Source: Roseicyclus sediminis
GTDB taxonomy: Bacteria; Pseudomonadota; Alphaproteobacteria; Rhodobacterales; Rhodobacteraceae
Direction of reading: 5' to 3'
Assembly (NCBI RefSeq): GCF_025515305.1
Contig: NZ_JAOPHT010000003.1
Coordinates: forward strand, 310,001-374,000
DNA length: 64,000 nt
Shown: piece after piece, positions 25,768 to 33,246 of the stretch
How the letters are laid out: each line of letters begins with the position of its first letter
Numbering within the stretch: the stretch's first letter is position 1
Position numbers and translations under genes: made by a program
The notes under the pieces: generated by a model
What the model saw: the letters and a program-made list of their open reading frames with translations, nothing else
Databases searched by the model: none
What the model was told of the DNA's origin: nothing

Positions 25768-26265
25768 CTAGCGGAAGAAGCAGGTCGCGCCTGACCACAT
25801 GATCTGGATTTCCGTCTCGGTCGGATCGAGAAGCCCGCTGACCGGTCCGACGTTGAACTCATTGCCGAGCGAGGTGACCTGGAAGCTCACCTGCGGCATC
25901 GCCACCCGTGCCGTTCCGGGCGTGAAGCCGCCCGCAACCGGAAGCGCCGGGTCGGAGGAGACCCAGCCCCGGAAATCCTGGTCCACGAAATTGAGCGCGA
26001 GGCCGTTCTGCCAGCGCGCGACCGTCATGGGGCCCGCGCCGCATTCGGCGATCGTGGTGATCTCGGCGGGCTGTTCCCGCAAGAGACGCGAGACCGTGTC
26101 GATCACGCCGACCTGTGCCCGGCCGAAGTCGATCCTGAGACGCGAGATGGTCGGCTCTATCCCGTTTCCATCGAGCGTGAAGGGCGGCAATTCAGGCTCT
26201 TCCGGCGTGCCGACACAGGCCGAGACCGCGGTCACGGCGATCAACAGCAGAGCTACAAGGCGCAT
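25768..26265 (-). CDS. Predicted lipoprotein of unknown function
   Basis: A 165-aa protein with a lipoprotein signal peptide, lipobox VSAC (Cys17), and a soluble beta-rich remainder with two further Cys (AECGAG and the C-terminal ATCFFR), which could form a disulfide in the periplasm. I do not recognise the family. It follows regA by 62 bases on the same strand, the place occupied by hvrA in Rhodobacter, so it may be co-transcribed with the redox regulator. 281 bases beyond its end, up to the GNAT gene, contain nothing I can identify. Confidence 0.7.
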   Translation of the reverse strand: MRLVALLLIAVTAVSACVGTPEEPELPPFTLDGNGIEPTISRLRIDFGRAQVGVIDTVSRLLREQPAEITTIAECGAGPMTVARWQNGLALNFVDQDFRGWVSSDPALPVAGGFTPGTARVAMPQVSFQVTSLGNEFNVGPVSGLLDPTETEIQIMWSGATCFFR

Positions 26266-26327
26266 GGTGCACGCTCCTTACTTGGGGTCCCGCCCAAACA
26301 CCTGGCCGGACCTCCGGGGCCGGCGTG

Positions 26328-26885
26328 TCAGCGCGGGCTGCGCTTGGCGAGGATGCGCTGCAGCGTCCGGCGATGCATGTTGAGCCGCCGCGCCGTTTCG
26401 GACACGTTGCGGTCGCACAACTCGTAGACGCGCTGGATATGCTCCCAACGCACGCGATCGGCCGACATCGGGTTTTCCGGCGGCGGCGGCATCTCTTCCT
26501 CGTCGGCGAGAAGGGCGGCGGTGATGTCGTTGGCATCGGCGGGCTTGGACAGGTAGTCGGTCGCGCCGATCTTCACCGCGGCGACCGCGGTTGCGATGGC
26601 GCCATAGCCCGTCAGCACGACGATCCGGCTGTCGGGACGCTTCTCCCGCAGGGTTTCCACCACGTCGAGCCCGTTGCCGTCCTCCAACCGCAGGTCGACG
26701 ACGGCATAAGCCGGGGGACGCGCCGTTGCGATGGCCTTGCCCGCGGTGACCGAGCTTGCCGCCTCCACCTCGAAACCGCGCTTCTCCATCGCGCGTTCGA
26801 GGCGACGCAGAAAGGGCTCGTCGTCGTCGACAAGCAGGAGGGACTTGTCGGGTCCGATATCCCTCAAGGTGCGTTCCTGGCTCAC
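26328..26885 (-). CDS. regA: Redox response regulator RegA/PrrA/ActR
   Basis: A 185-aa regulator nearly identical in motif to Rhodobacter PrrA (184 aa). The receiver domain has LLLVDDDEPFL, phosphoacceptor Asp64 in VVDLRLEDG and Lys in YLSKPADAND; a proline linker (PPPPENPM) leads to the Fis-type helix-turn-helix NVSETARRLNMHRRTLQRIL. It controls photosynthesis, respiration, nitrogen and carbon genes in response to RegB. The GTG at 26885 follows GGAGGA by 7 bases and lies downstream of a strong promoter; the ATG at 26972 lies upstream of that promoter. Confidence 0.96.
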   Translation of the reverse strand: MSQERTLRDIGPDKSLLLVDDDEPFLRRLERAMEKRGFEVEAASSVTAGKAIATARPPAYAVVDLRLEDGNGLDVVETLREKRPDSRIVVLTGYGAIATAVAAVKIGATDYLSKPADANDITAALLADEEEMPPPPENPMSADRVRWEHIQRVYELCDRNVSETARRLNMHRRTLQRILAKRSPR

Positions 26886-26916
26886 GGGCGTCTCCTCCGG
26901 TCGTTTCCTCCACAAC

Positions 26917-26944
26917 TCTATAGAGCAAGGGAGACGGGGGTCAA
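26917..26944 (-). promoter_or_regulatory. Sigma-70-type promoter of regA
   Basis: On the minus strand TTGACC (26944-26939), 16-bp spacer, TATAGA (26922-26917). The start would fall near 26910, about 25 nt before the regA GTG. It lies in the 132-base senC-regA gap, so regA can be transcribed apart from senC. Confidence 0.7.
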
Positions 26945-27017
26945 TTTGTCGCGTGTAGGTTGTGTCGGCCAAACGCCCGGTCTTCGGGGCCTTTTTCGAC
27001 CGAAGGGCGCGCAGCCG

Positions 27018-27662
27018 TCAGTTCGCGGCGGCCGCGGCCTCGACGTAGCATGCCGTTATGTCGGCCATCTCGGCCGGAGTGACGTCGCGGTTGAAGAACT
27101 CGACGAAGCCATAGTCCGGGAGAACGAGATAAGCGAAGGCGGAATGATCCACGAGGTAATAGGGGTCGTCGCCGTCGCGATTGATCCGGTAGTAGACCCG
27201 GTAGGCGCGCGCGGCGGCGTCGGTCTGCTCGGGCGTGCCGGTGAGGCCCAGCATCCGCGGATGGATGTTGGCGGTGAAGTCGTCCATCACCTCCGGCGTG
27301 TCACGTTCCGGGTCGACGGTGATCATCACCGGCTGCACCATCATGCCCCGCTCTTCCAGGATCGCCACCGCCTCGGCGTTGCGCACTGTGTCCAGAGGGC
27401 AGACATCCGGGCAGAAGGTGTAGCCGAAGTAGAGCAACGTCGGCTGCGTGATGACATCCGCGTCGGTCACGGTTTCGCCGGTCTCGGATACCAGCGTGAA
27501 CGGCCCGCCGATCTCGGCGCTTCCGCCGGCGACGACGCTTGTCCGGCACTGGGCGAAAATGTCCTCGGACGGGTCGGAACGGCCAAGCCACAGCGCCAGG
27601 CCGACGCCAGCCAGAAGGATACCGATGAGGGCGACCGATGCGAGGGCGTAAAGGCGTGTCAC
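27018..27662 (-). CDS. senC: SCO1/SenC/PrrC copper-binding protein
   Basis: A 214-aa membrane-anchored thioredoxin-fold protein: an N-terminal transmembrane helix (about residues 7-26), then copper ligands Cys84 and Cys88 (FCPDVCP) and His173 (LVDHSAF). SenC/PrrC delivers copper to cytochrome oxidase and affects Reg signalling. The GTG at 27662 follows GGAG by 9 bases and fits the family start; a TTG at 27692 overlaps the predicted promoter. Divergent from regB and upstream of regA, exactly as in Rhodobacter. Confidence 0.93.
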   Translation of the reverse strand: MTRLYALASVALIGILLAGVGLALWLGRSDPSEDIFAQCRTSVVAGGSAEIGGPFTLVSETGETVTDADVITQPTLLYFGYTFCPDVCPLDTVRNAEAVAILEERGMMVQPVMITVDPERDTPEVMDDFTANIHPRMLGLTGTPEQTDAAARAYRVYYRINRDGDDPYYLVDHSAFAYLVLPDYGFVEFFNRDVTPAEMADITACYVEAAAAAN

Positions 27663-27694
27663 GGTGTCGGGCTCCGTTCGCGGCGACTGCAACG

Positions 27695-27723
27695 TTGAAT
27701 ACCTAGGCGTGCGGACCTATCAA
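27695..27723. promoter_or_regulatory. Interlocked divergent promoters of regB and senC
   Basis: Plus strand: TTGAAT (27695-27700), 17-bp spacer, TATCAA (27718-27723), start near 27730 for regB. Minus strand: TTGATA (27723-27718), 16-bp spacer, TATTCA (27701-27696), start near 27690 for senC. The -35 of each promoter is the -10 of the other, and both leaders would be about 28 nt. Polymerase could occupy only one at a time. RegA is known to act at this intergenic region in Rhodobacter. Confidence 0.55.
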
Positions 27724-27757
27724 TTCACGATCCACCAACTGCGACGGAACGCCCCTG

Positions 27758-29161
27758 ATGGCCGGCCTCATAGATCCCGCCCTCGAGCTTGTGCGCCAGG
27801 ACACGCGCAGCGACTGGGTTCGGCTGCGCACGCTTCTCGTGCTGCGCTGGCTGGCGATCCTCGGCCAGACCGCGACCGTCGTCATCGCCAGTTTCTATCT
27901 GGGGCTGCGGGTCGAGCTTGGCCTGTGCTTTCTCGCCATCGGGGCGAGCGTGATCTCGAACCTGATCGCCATGTCGATCTTCCCCGAGAACCAGCGGTTG
28001 AGCGACCGGGACGCGATGCTGACGCTGCTGTTCGACCTCGCGCAGCTGTCGTTCCTGCTGTTTCTGACCGGGGGACTCAACAACCCCTTCGCGCTTCTGA
28101 TTCTCGCGCCGGTGACCATTTCGGCCACGGCGCTGACGATGCGTTCGACGACAATCCTCGGTGCGCTGGCGATCGTTCTGATCTCGCTTCTCGCCTATTT
28201 CCACGTTCCGCTGACGCTGACGACCGGCGAGGTTCTGCAACTGCCGGACCTGTTCATCCTGGGATTCTGGATCTCGATCGCCATCGGGATCATCTTCCTG
28301 TCGGCCTATGCCCGGCGCATCACCCAGGAAAGCCATTCGATGAGCCAGGCGCTGCTGGCGACGCAGATGGCGCTGGCCCGCGAGCAGAAGCTGACCGACC
28401 TCGGCGGTGTGGTGGCGGCGGCGGCGCACGAACTGGGCACGCCGCTTGCCACGATCAAGCTGGTCTCGACCGAGCTGGCCGAGGAACTCGAGGGGCAGCC
28501 GCAACTGGCGGAAGACGCCATGCTCATCAGCCAGCAGGCGGACCGGTGCCGGGATATCCTGCGCTCCATGGGACGGGCCGGGAAGGATGACCTCCACATG
28601 CGCTCGGCCCCGTTCGGCGCGGTTGTGCGCGAGGCGGCCGAACCCCACGCGGACCGGGGCGTGCTGATCGAGATGGACTTCGCCGCCGGCGAGGGCGCGC
28701 CCGAGGGACAACCCATCGTCTGGCGCAAACCGGAGATCATCCACGGGCTCCGCAATCTCGTGCAGAACGCCGTCGACTTCGCCGAGGGCACCGTCTGGAT
28801 CGACGGCACCTGGAGCGCGGGAACGATCCGGCTTGTCATTACCGACGATGGCCCGGGGTTCCCGCAGGACATGCTCGGGCGGCTCGGCGATCCGTTCCTG
28901 CGCCGCCGGTCGCGAGCGCCGGACATGGCGCGACCGGGCTACGAGGGGATGGGCCTTGGACTGTTCATCGCCAAGACGCTTCTGGAGCGGTCGGGCGCGA
29001 CGGTCGCCTTCTTCAATGCGTCGGACCCGTTCCTCGCCCAGGAAGACATGGAGGAGAAGGGGGGCGCGCGGGTCGAGGTGATCTGGCCGCACGAGGCCAT
29101 CGGTCTTCTCGAGGATGAGGCGAACGCCCCGCTTGGTGAAAACCAGCCCATCGCGGTCTGA
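27758..29161 (+). CDS. regB: Redox sensor histidine kinase RegB/PrrB
   Basis: A 467-aa kinase. Six membrane segments (about 25-190) hold the ubiquinone-sensing loop GGLNNPF (105-111). The dimerisation domain has the phosphorylated His224 in AAAHELGTPLATI, and the redox-active Cys264 in QADRCRDIL; both align with R. capsulatus H225 and C265. The ATPase domain has NLVQNAVDFA, DDGPGFP and GMGLGLFIAKTLL. It phosphorylates RegA when the quinone pool is reduced. All known sensing residues are intact. Confidence 0.96.
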   Translation: MAGLIDPALELVRQDTRSDWVRLRTLLVLRWLAILGQTATVVIASFYLGLRVELGLCFLAIGASVISNLIAMSIFPENQRLSDRDAMLTLLFDLAQLSFLLFLTGGLNNPFALLILAPVTISATALTMRSTTILGALAIVLISLLAYFHVPLTLTTGEVLQLPDLFILGFWISIAIGIIFLSAYARRITQESHSMSQALLATQMALAREQKLTDLGGVVAAAAHELGTPLATIKLVSTELAEELEGQPQLAEDAMLISQQADRCRDILRSMGRAGKDDLHMRSAPFGAVVREAAEPHADRGVLIEMDFAAGEGAPEGQPIVWRKPEIIHGLRNLVQNAVDFAEGTVWIDGTWSAGTIRLVITDDGPGFPQDMLGRLGDPFLRRRSRAPDMARPGYEGMGLGLFIAKTLLERSGATVAFFNASDPFLAQEDMEEKGGARVEVIWPHEAIGLLEDEANAPLGENQPIAV

Positions 29162-29201
29162 GCCACCTGCGACGGCGGGCCGCGTCCCGTCTTCACCATT
29201 C

Positions 29202-29227
29202 TTAACGGCCCGTTAACGACCCGTTAA
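29202..29227 (+). promoter_or_regulatory. Two overlapping CtrA-type boxes
   Basis: Three TTAA half-sites at 29202-29205, 29213-29216 and 29224-29227 are each separated by exactly 7 bases, so they form two overlapping TTAA-N7-TTAA boxes, the CtrA consensus, with an 11-bp period. They lie 60-85 bases before the ATG of the PAS-repeat gene and 40 bases after regB. Confidence 0.65.
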
Positions 29228-29286
29228 CGCATTGACTGCATTGCTGGGGTGACGGCGCGGAGTTTGGGGCGGCTCGGAGGGCGGGG

Positions 29287-30975
29287 ATGAACCTGACCGA
29301 AGGCGTTGCATATGTTCTGTTCGCGGCGATCAGTCTGCTCTCCGCAGCGGCTGCGGTTGTGCTGACGGGGTATCTGCAACGCGCTGCGGCGCGCGCGCGA
29401 CCCGGGACAATGCCCGTTCCGCTGACCGCCGATACCGACCCGTTCGGCTGTGACACCGCCTTCGATCTGCCGCGCGTCTACGAATTCCGCGACGGCCACC
29501 TTTTGTCCGGCACCGAGCGCGACGATGCCTTCCTCGGCTCCGGCACGGACCCCGCCAACGCCTTCGCCACCCTGACCGAGGCGCTCTCGGTGCTGCATCC
29601 CGATCTGCCCGCGCGAATGACGGCGCTGTTCCGGCGCGGTCAGGCCTTCTTCCTTGTCGGTTACCTCGGGCCCGACGCCCTGGCCGTGGCGGGCCGTGTC
29701 CTGCAGGATCGCCTGAGCGTCACGGTTACCCCGGCCGACGAGACCGGGGGCCGGCGCATGGTCGATGTCCGTGCGCTCGATGCCCTGCAGGAGGAAGCCG
29801 AGGCGCTGCGCCGCGCGCTGAAGCTTTCGGCGGCCGTGCAGTGGAAGGAAACGGACGACCATCGCGTGATCTGGGCCAATCCGCCCTATCTCGATCTCGC
29901 GGCGCAGGTCACGGGACGCTCGGGCGACGAGGTCGGCTGGCCTTTGCCGGCCCTGTTCGGGGATCAGCTTGTCCCCAACCCCGCCGAGGGGAGCCTCCGG
30001 CGCTGCAGCGTGGCCCTGCCCGATCGCACCAGGCCGCTCTGGTTCGAGGTCGCCGCGATGCCTCTGGGGGACGGCACCGTATACTACAGCGCGCGGCCCG
30101 TGGACCGGCTTGTCGATGCCGAGGCGGCCTTGCGCGAGTTCGTCCAGACGCTGTCCAAGACCTTCGCGTCCCTGCCGATCGGACTGGCCGTCTTCGACCG
30201 CAGGCGCGAGCTTGTCATGTTCAACCCCGCCCTCGTCGCCCTTTCGATGCTCGAGCCGGGCTACCTCAGCCAGCGCCCGACGCTGCGCGCCTTCCTCGAC
30301 CAGCTCCGCGAGCGGCGCCGGATGCCGGAGCCACGCGACTACCACAGCTGGCGCGAGGATATCGCGCGGCTGGAGGAAGGCGCCGAGAAGGGCACCTATC
30401 ACGAGCTCTGGACGCTGCCGGGGGGCGAGAGCCTGCGTGTCACCGGCCGGCCCCATCCCGACGGGGCGGTGGCGTTCATGTTCGAGGACATCAGCCACGA
30501 AATGTCCGTCACGCGCCGGTTCCGTGCCGACCTCGACCTCGACCGCTCGGTGCTGGACGACATGGCCGCGGCCTTTGCCGTTTTCGACCGCGAGGGGCGG
30601 GTTCTTCGCACCAACGCCGCCTACAACGCGATGTGGCGGGGCAATGGCAGCGGTCCGGCGACCTCGCTGATCGAGGCGACCCGGCGCTGGGAGGCCGCGT
30701 TCGAGCCAACCGGTCTTTGGGGTGACATCCGCCAGTTCGCCCAGCACGAGACCGATCGCGCCGCCTGGTCGGAGTCCGTGATTGCGCGGTCCGGTGGCGA
30801 GGCGCTGTGCCGGGTCGCCCCGCTGAAGGGCGGGCACACGATCGTCTGGTTCCTGAGCAGCGATGCAGGCCACGACGACCCCCTGTCCGCCTGGCTCCCG
30901 GACAGGGGGCCGGCCCGCACCGATCTGGAGCCGGCGGGCCCGGTTGCGTCCGGCCGTGGGGAAGGCGCCGCCTGA
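29287..30975 (+). CDS. Membrane-anchored PAS-repeat protein, DivL-like
   Basis: A 562-aa protein with one N-terminal membrane helix (about 5-30), then three or so PAS-like segments: about 180-270 (KETDDHRVIWANPPYL), 290-400 (LPIGLAVFDRRRELVMFNPAL) and 425-520 (MAAAFAVFDREGRVLRTNAAY). There is no histidine-kinase or ATPase domain. The arrangement recalls the DivL homologues of Rhodobacteraceae, which signal through CckA-ChpT-CtrA by PAS contacts and lack kinase activity. CtrA-type boxes upstream support a link to that pathway. Placing next to regB may be incidental. DivL identity is an inference. Confidence 0.65.
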   Translation: MNLTEGVAYVLFAAISLLSAAAAVVLTGYLQRAAARARPGTMPVPLTADTDPFGCDTAFDLPRVYEFRDGHLLSGTERDDAFLGSGTDPANAFATLTEALSVLHPDLPARMTALFRRGQAFFLVGYLGPDALAVAGRVLQDRLSVTVTPADETGGRRMVDVRALDALQEEAEALRRALKLSAAVQWKETDDHRVIWANPPYLDLAAQVTGRSGDEVGWPLPALFGDQLVPNPAEGSLRRCSVALPDRTRPLWFEVAAMPLGDGTVYYSARPVDRLVDAEAALREFVQTLSKTFASLPIGLAVFDRRRELVMFNPALVALSMLEPGYLSQRPTLRAFLDQLRERRRMPEPRDYHSWREDIARLEEGAEKGTYHELWTLPGGESLRVTGRPHPDGAVAFMFEDISHEMSVTRRFRADLDLDRSVLDDMAAAFAVFDREGRVLRTNAAYNAMWRGNGSGPATSLIEATRRWEAAFEPTGLWGDIRQFAQHETDRAAWSESVIARSGGEALCRVAPLKGGHTIVWFLSSDAGHDDPLSAWLPDRGPARTDLEPAGPVASGRGEGAA

Positions 30976-30981
30976 GGACGG

Positions 30982-31009
30982 TTGCGGCGGCCGATCCCTA
31001 GGCTAGACT
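30982..31009 (+). promoter_or_regulatory. Promoter of the tsaE operon
   Basis: TTGCGG (30982-30987), 16-bp spacer, TAGACT (31004-31009). The predicted start (about 31016) is at the tsaE ATG (31017) or second ATG (31020), suggesting a leaderless or nearly leaderless mRNA; no ribosome-binding site is seen before the ATG. Confidence 0.45.
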
Positions 31010-31016
31010 CGGCATC

Positions 31017-31577
31017 ATGATGTCCCCGACCCTCCCGCATGATGCCGCTTCGGACGGCTGGCCGGCGCCACCCGGCTGGGCTGTTTGGGTCCGTTGCGGG
31101 CTTGGCTCGACGGAGGACACCGACGCCCTCGCCGCCGGCATGGCCGAGGCGACGAGGCCGGGCGACACGCTCCTGCTTTCGGGCGATCTCGGCGCCGGCA
31201 AGACGCATTTCGCGCGCGCCTTCATCCGTCATGCGCTGGGTGCCGCCGGCGCGGCCGAGGACATCCCGTCCCCCTCCTTCACGCTGGTTCAGGCCTACGA
31301 GACGGAGACCGGCGAGATCTGGCACGCCGATCTCTACCGCCTGTCGGGACCCGGCGAGATCCGGGAGCTGGGCCTCGATCTCGCCATGGACGAGGCGCGG
31401 TGCCTCGTCGAATGGCCCGAGCGACTGGCGCCCGACTGGCCCGAGGCGGCGGTGCTCCTGCGGTTTTCTCCCGATCCGCGCGGCGAGGAGGACGCAAGGT
31501 CGCTGACGCTGTGGGCGCGCCCCGGCAACCCGCTGGCCGAACGGCTTTCACCGCTCCTGAAGGGGGCGGATGCATGA
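31017..31577 (+). CDS. tsaE: tRNA threonylcarbamoyladenosine biosynthesis ATPase TsaE
   Basis: A 186-aa P-loop ATPase: Walker A SGDLGAGKTHFARAF (Lys near 62), SPSFTLVQAYE, HADLYRLSGPGEIRELGLD and the C-terminal VEWPERL. TsaE drives the TsaBDE complex that makes t6A37 of ANN-decoding tRNAs. About 25 residues precede the usual start; no in-frame start codon near the domain allows a shorter form. It begins an overlapping operon tsaE-amgK-murU-addB-addA. Confidence 0.92.
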   Translation: MMSPTLPHDAASDGWPAPPGWAVWVRCGLGSTEDTDALAAGMAEATRPGDTLLLSGDLGAGKTHFARAFIRHALGAAGAAEDIPSPSFTLVQAYETETGEIWHADLYRLSGPGEIRELGLDLAMDEARCLVEWPERLAPDWPEAAVLLRFSPDPRGEEDARSLTLWARPGNPLAERLSPLLKGADA

Positions 31578-32548
31578 CGGCGCGGGACGCGTTTCTCGCC
31601 GCTGCGGGCTGGTCGGGGGCGGAGGGTCTGCCGATCGATGCCGATGCCTCGGACCGGTCCTACCTGCGGCTCCGCCGGGGCGACGGGGCCACGGCGATCC
31701 TGATGGCGGCGCCGGTCGCCACCTCGGACGTGGCGCGCCGACAGTTCGATGCGTTCCGAGACATCGGTGCGTGGCTCCGGGCGCAGGGCCTGGCCGCGCC
31801 GGCCGAGATGGCGGTCGATCCGGAGGCGGGACTGATGCTTCTGCAGGACTTGGGCCAGCTCCCTCTCTCGCGGTTGCTCGATATCGCCGATCCGGCGGCG
31901 AGGGACGCCTACGGCGCGGCCGTCGGGGTCCTGGCCCATGTCGCGCAAGCCACGCCGCCCGAGGGTCTCGAGCGGCCGGATCCCGTCGGAATGGCCGAGA
32001 TGACGCGGCTGACCTTCGAGGCGCTGCGGGGCGCCGACACGCTGTGGCCCGAGCTTCGCGCGGCGCTGATCGCGCAGCTTTCGGCGATTTCCGGGACAAG
32101 TGTCCTCTCGCTCCGCGACGTGCATGGCGACAACCTGATGTGGAGACCGGGAGAGGCCGGTCTCGCACGGATCGGCCTTCTCGATTTCCAGGACGCGCTG
32201 CTCCTGCCCGATGGTTACGACCTCGCGTCGCTGCTCGACGACCCGCGGCGCGAGGTGCCCGAGACATGGCGCCGGGACCTCGTTGCCGCCTATGCCGCGG
32301 CCCGCGGGGTCAACGTGGAGGAGATGGCGTTCCGAACCGACCTCCTGTCGTTGCAGCGCAATCTGCGGGTTCTGGGCATATTCCGCCGCCTTGCAGTGGA
32401 ACGGGGGCGACCGTCCTATGCGCGGTTCATCCCGCGGACCCGGACGCTCCTCGCCCGCGCGGCGGGGCATCCGCGGCTCGCGGCGCTCGGCCCGCTCGTC
32501 CTCGATTTGCTGGCGCACACGGCGCAGTGGCCGGAGGCGGCGGCATGA
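31574..32548 (+). CDS. amgK: N-acetylmuramate/N-acetylglucosamine anomeric kinase (AmgK-like)
   Basis: A 324-aa aminoglycoside-phosphotransferase-fold kinase: catalytic LRDVHGDNLMW and the metal-binding LLDFQDALLLP. In Pseudomonas AmgK phosphorylates MurNAc or GlcNAc at C1 for the MurU salvage route that bypasses de novo UDP-MurNAc synthesis. The next gene is the matching nucleotidyltransferase, and the order tsaE-amgK-murU is widely conserved, which supports the assignment. The ATG overlaps the tsaE stop (ATGA). Confidence 0.87.
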   Translation: MTARDAFLAAAGWSGAEGLPIDADASDRSYLRLRRGDGATAILMAAPVATSDVARRQFDAFRDIGAWLRAQGLAAPAEMAVDPEAGLMLLQDLGQLPLSRLLDIADPAARDAYGAAVGVLAHVAQATPPEGLERPDPVGMAEMTRLTFEALRGADTLWPELRAALIAQLSAISGTSVLSLRDVHGDNLMWRPGEAGLARIGLLDFQDALLLPDGYDLASLLDDPRREVPETWRRDLVAAYAAARGVNVEEMAFRTDLLSLQRNLRVLGIFRRLAVERGRPSYARFIPRTRTLLARAAGHPRLAALGPLVLDLLAHTAQWPEAAA

Positions 32549-33246
32549 GCCTGCCTTGCCTGATCCTTGCCGCCGGGTTCGGCACCCGGATGGGAGAGCT
32601 TTCGCGCGACCGGCCCAAGGCGCTGATCGAGGTGGCGGGCATGCCGCTCATCGCCCACGCGCTCGCCGCGGCACGGGCCGGCGGTGCCGGTCCCATTGCG
32701 GTCAACGCGCATTACCGGGCGGAGGCATTGACCGGTTGGCTGCGCGTGCACGCACCCGACGTCCATGTCCTGCACGAAAGCCCCGACATCCTCGACAGTG
32801 GCGGAGCCATCAAGAACGCCCTTGCCGTCCTCGGGGAGGGGCCGCTCTTCACGCTCAATGCCGACGCGGTATGGGAAGGGGAGGCGCCGCTCGCAGCGCT
32901 TGTCCGGGTGTGGGACCCCGAAAGGATGGAGGCGTTGCTGGCGCTCGTGCCACGCGGCGCGGCTGTCGGGCGGCAGGGTGGCGGCGATTTCGCGCGCGGC
33001 GGAGACGGGCGCCTCGTGTGGGACAAGGGCCCCGATGGCGCGGTCTACGTGGGGGCGCAGGTCATCGACCCGGCGCGGATCGCGGCCAATCCGGCGCGGA
33101 TCTTCCCGCTCCGGGACACCTGGGAGGAGATGCGCGGCGAAGGGCGGCTGTTCGGGATGATGCACGCGGGGCGCTGGGCCGATGTGGGCCATCCGGGCGG
33201 CATCACCGCGGCCGAGGAGATGCTGGGCCATGACGCGGATCTTTGA
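32545..33246 (+). CDS. murU: N-acetylmuramate alpha-1-phosphate uridylyltransferase (MurU-like)
   Basis: A 233-aa sugar nucleotidyltransferase: LILAAGFGTRMGELSRDRPKALIEV at the N-terminus (GTRM and PKAL motifs), LDSGGAIKNAL and LNADAVW (metal-binding Asp). With AmgK it turns MurNAc into UDP-MurNAc. The ATG overlaps the amgK stop (ATGA) and the gene overlaps addB by 17 bases. Confidence 0.87.
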   Translation: MSLPCLILAAGFGTRMGELSRDRPKALIEVAGMPLIAHALAAARAGGAGPIAVNAHYRAEALTGWLRVHAPDVHVLHESPDILDSGGAIKNALAVLGEGPLFTLNADAVWEGEAPLAALVRVWDPERMEALLALVPRGAAVGRQGGGDFARGGDGRLVWDKGPDGAVYVGAQVIDPARIAANPARIFPLRDTWEEMRGEGRLFGMMHAGRWADVGHPGGITAAEEMLGHDADL

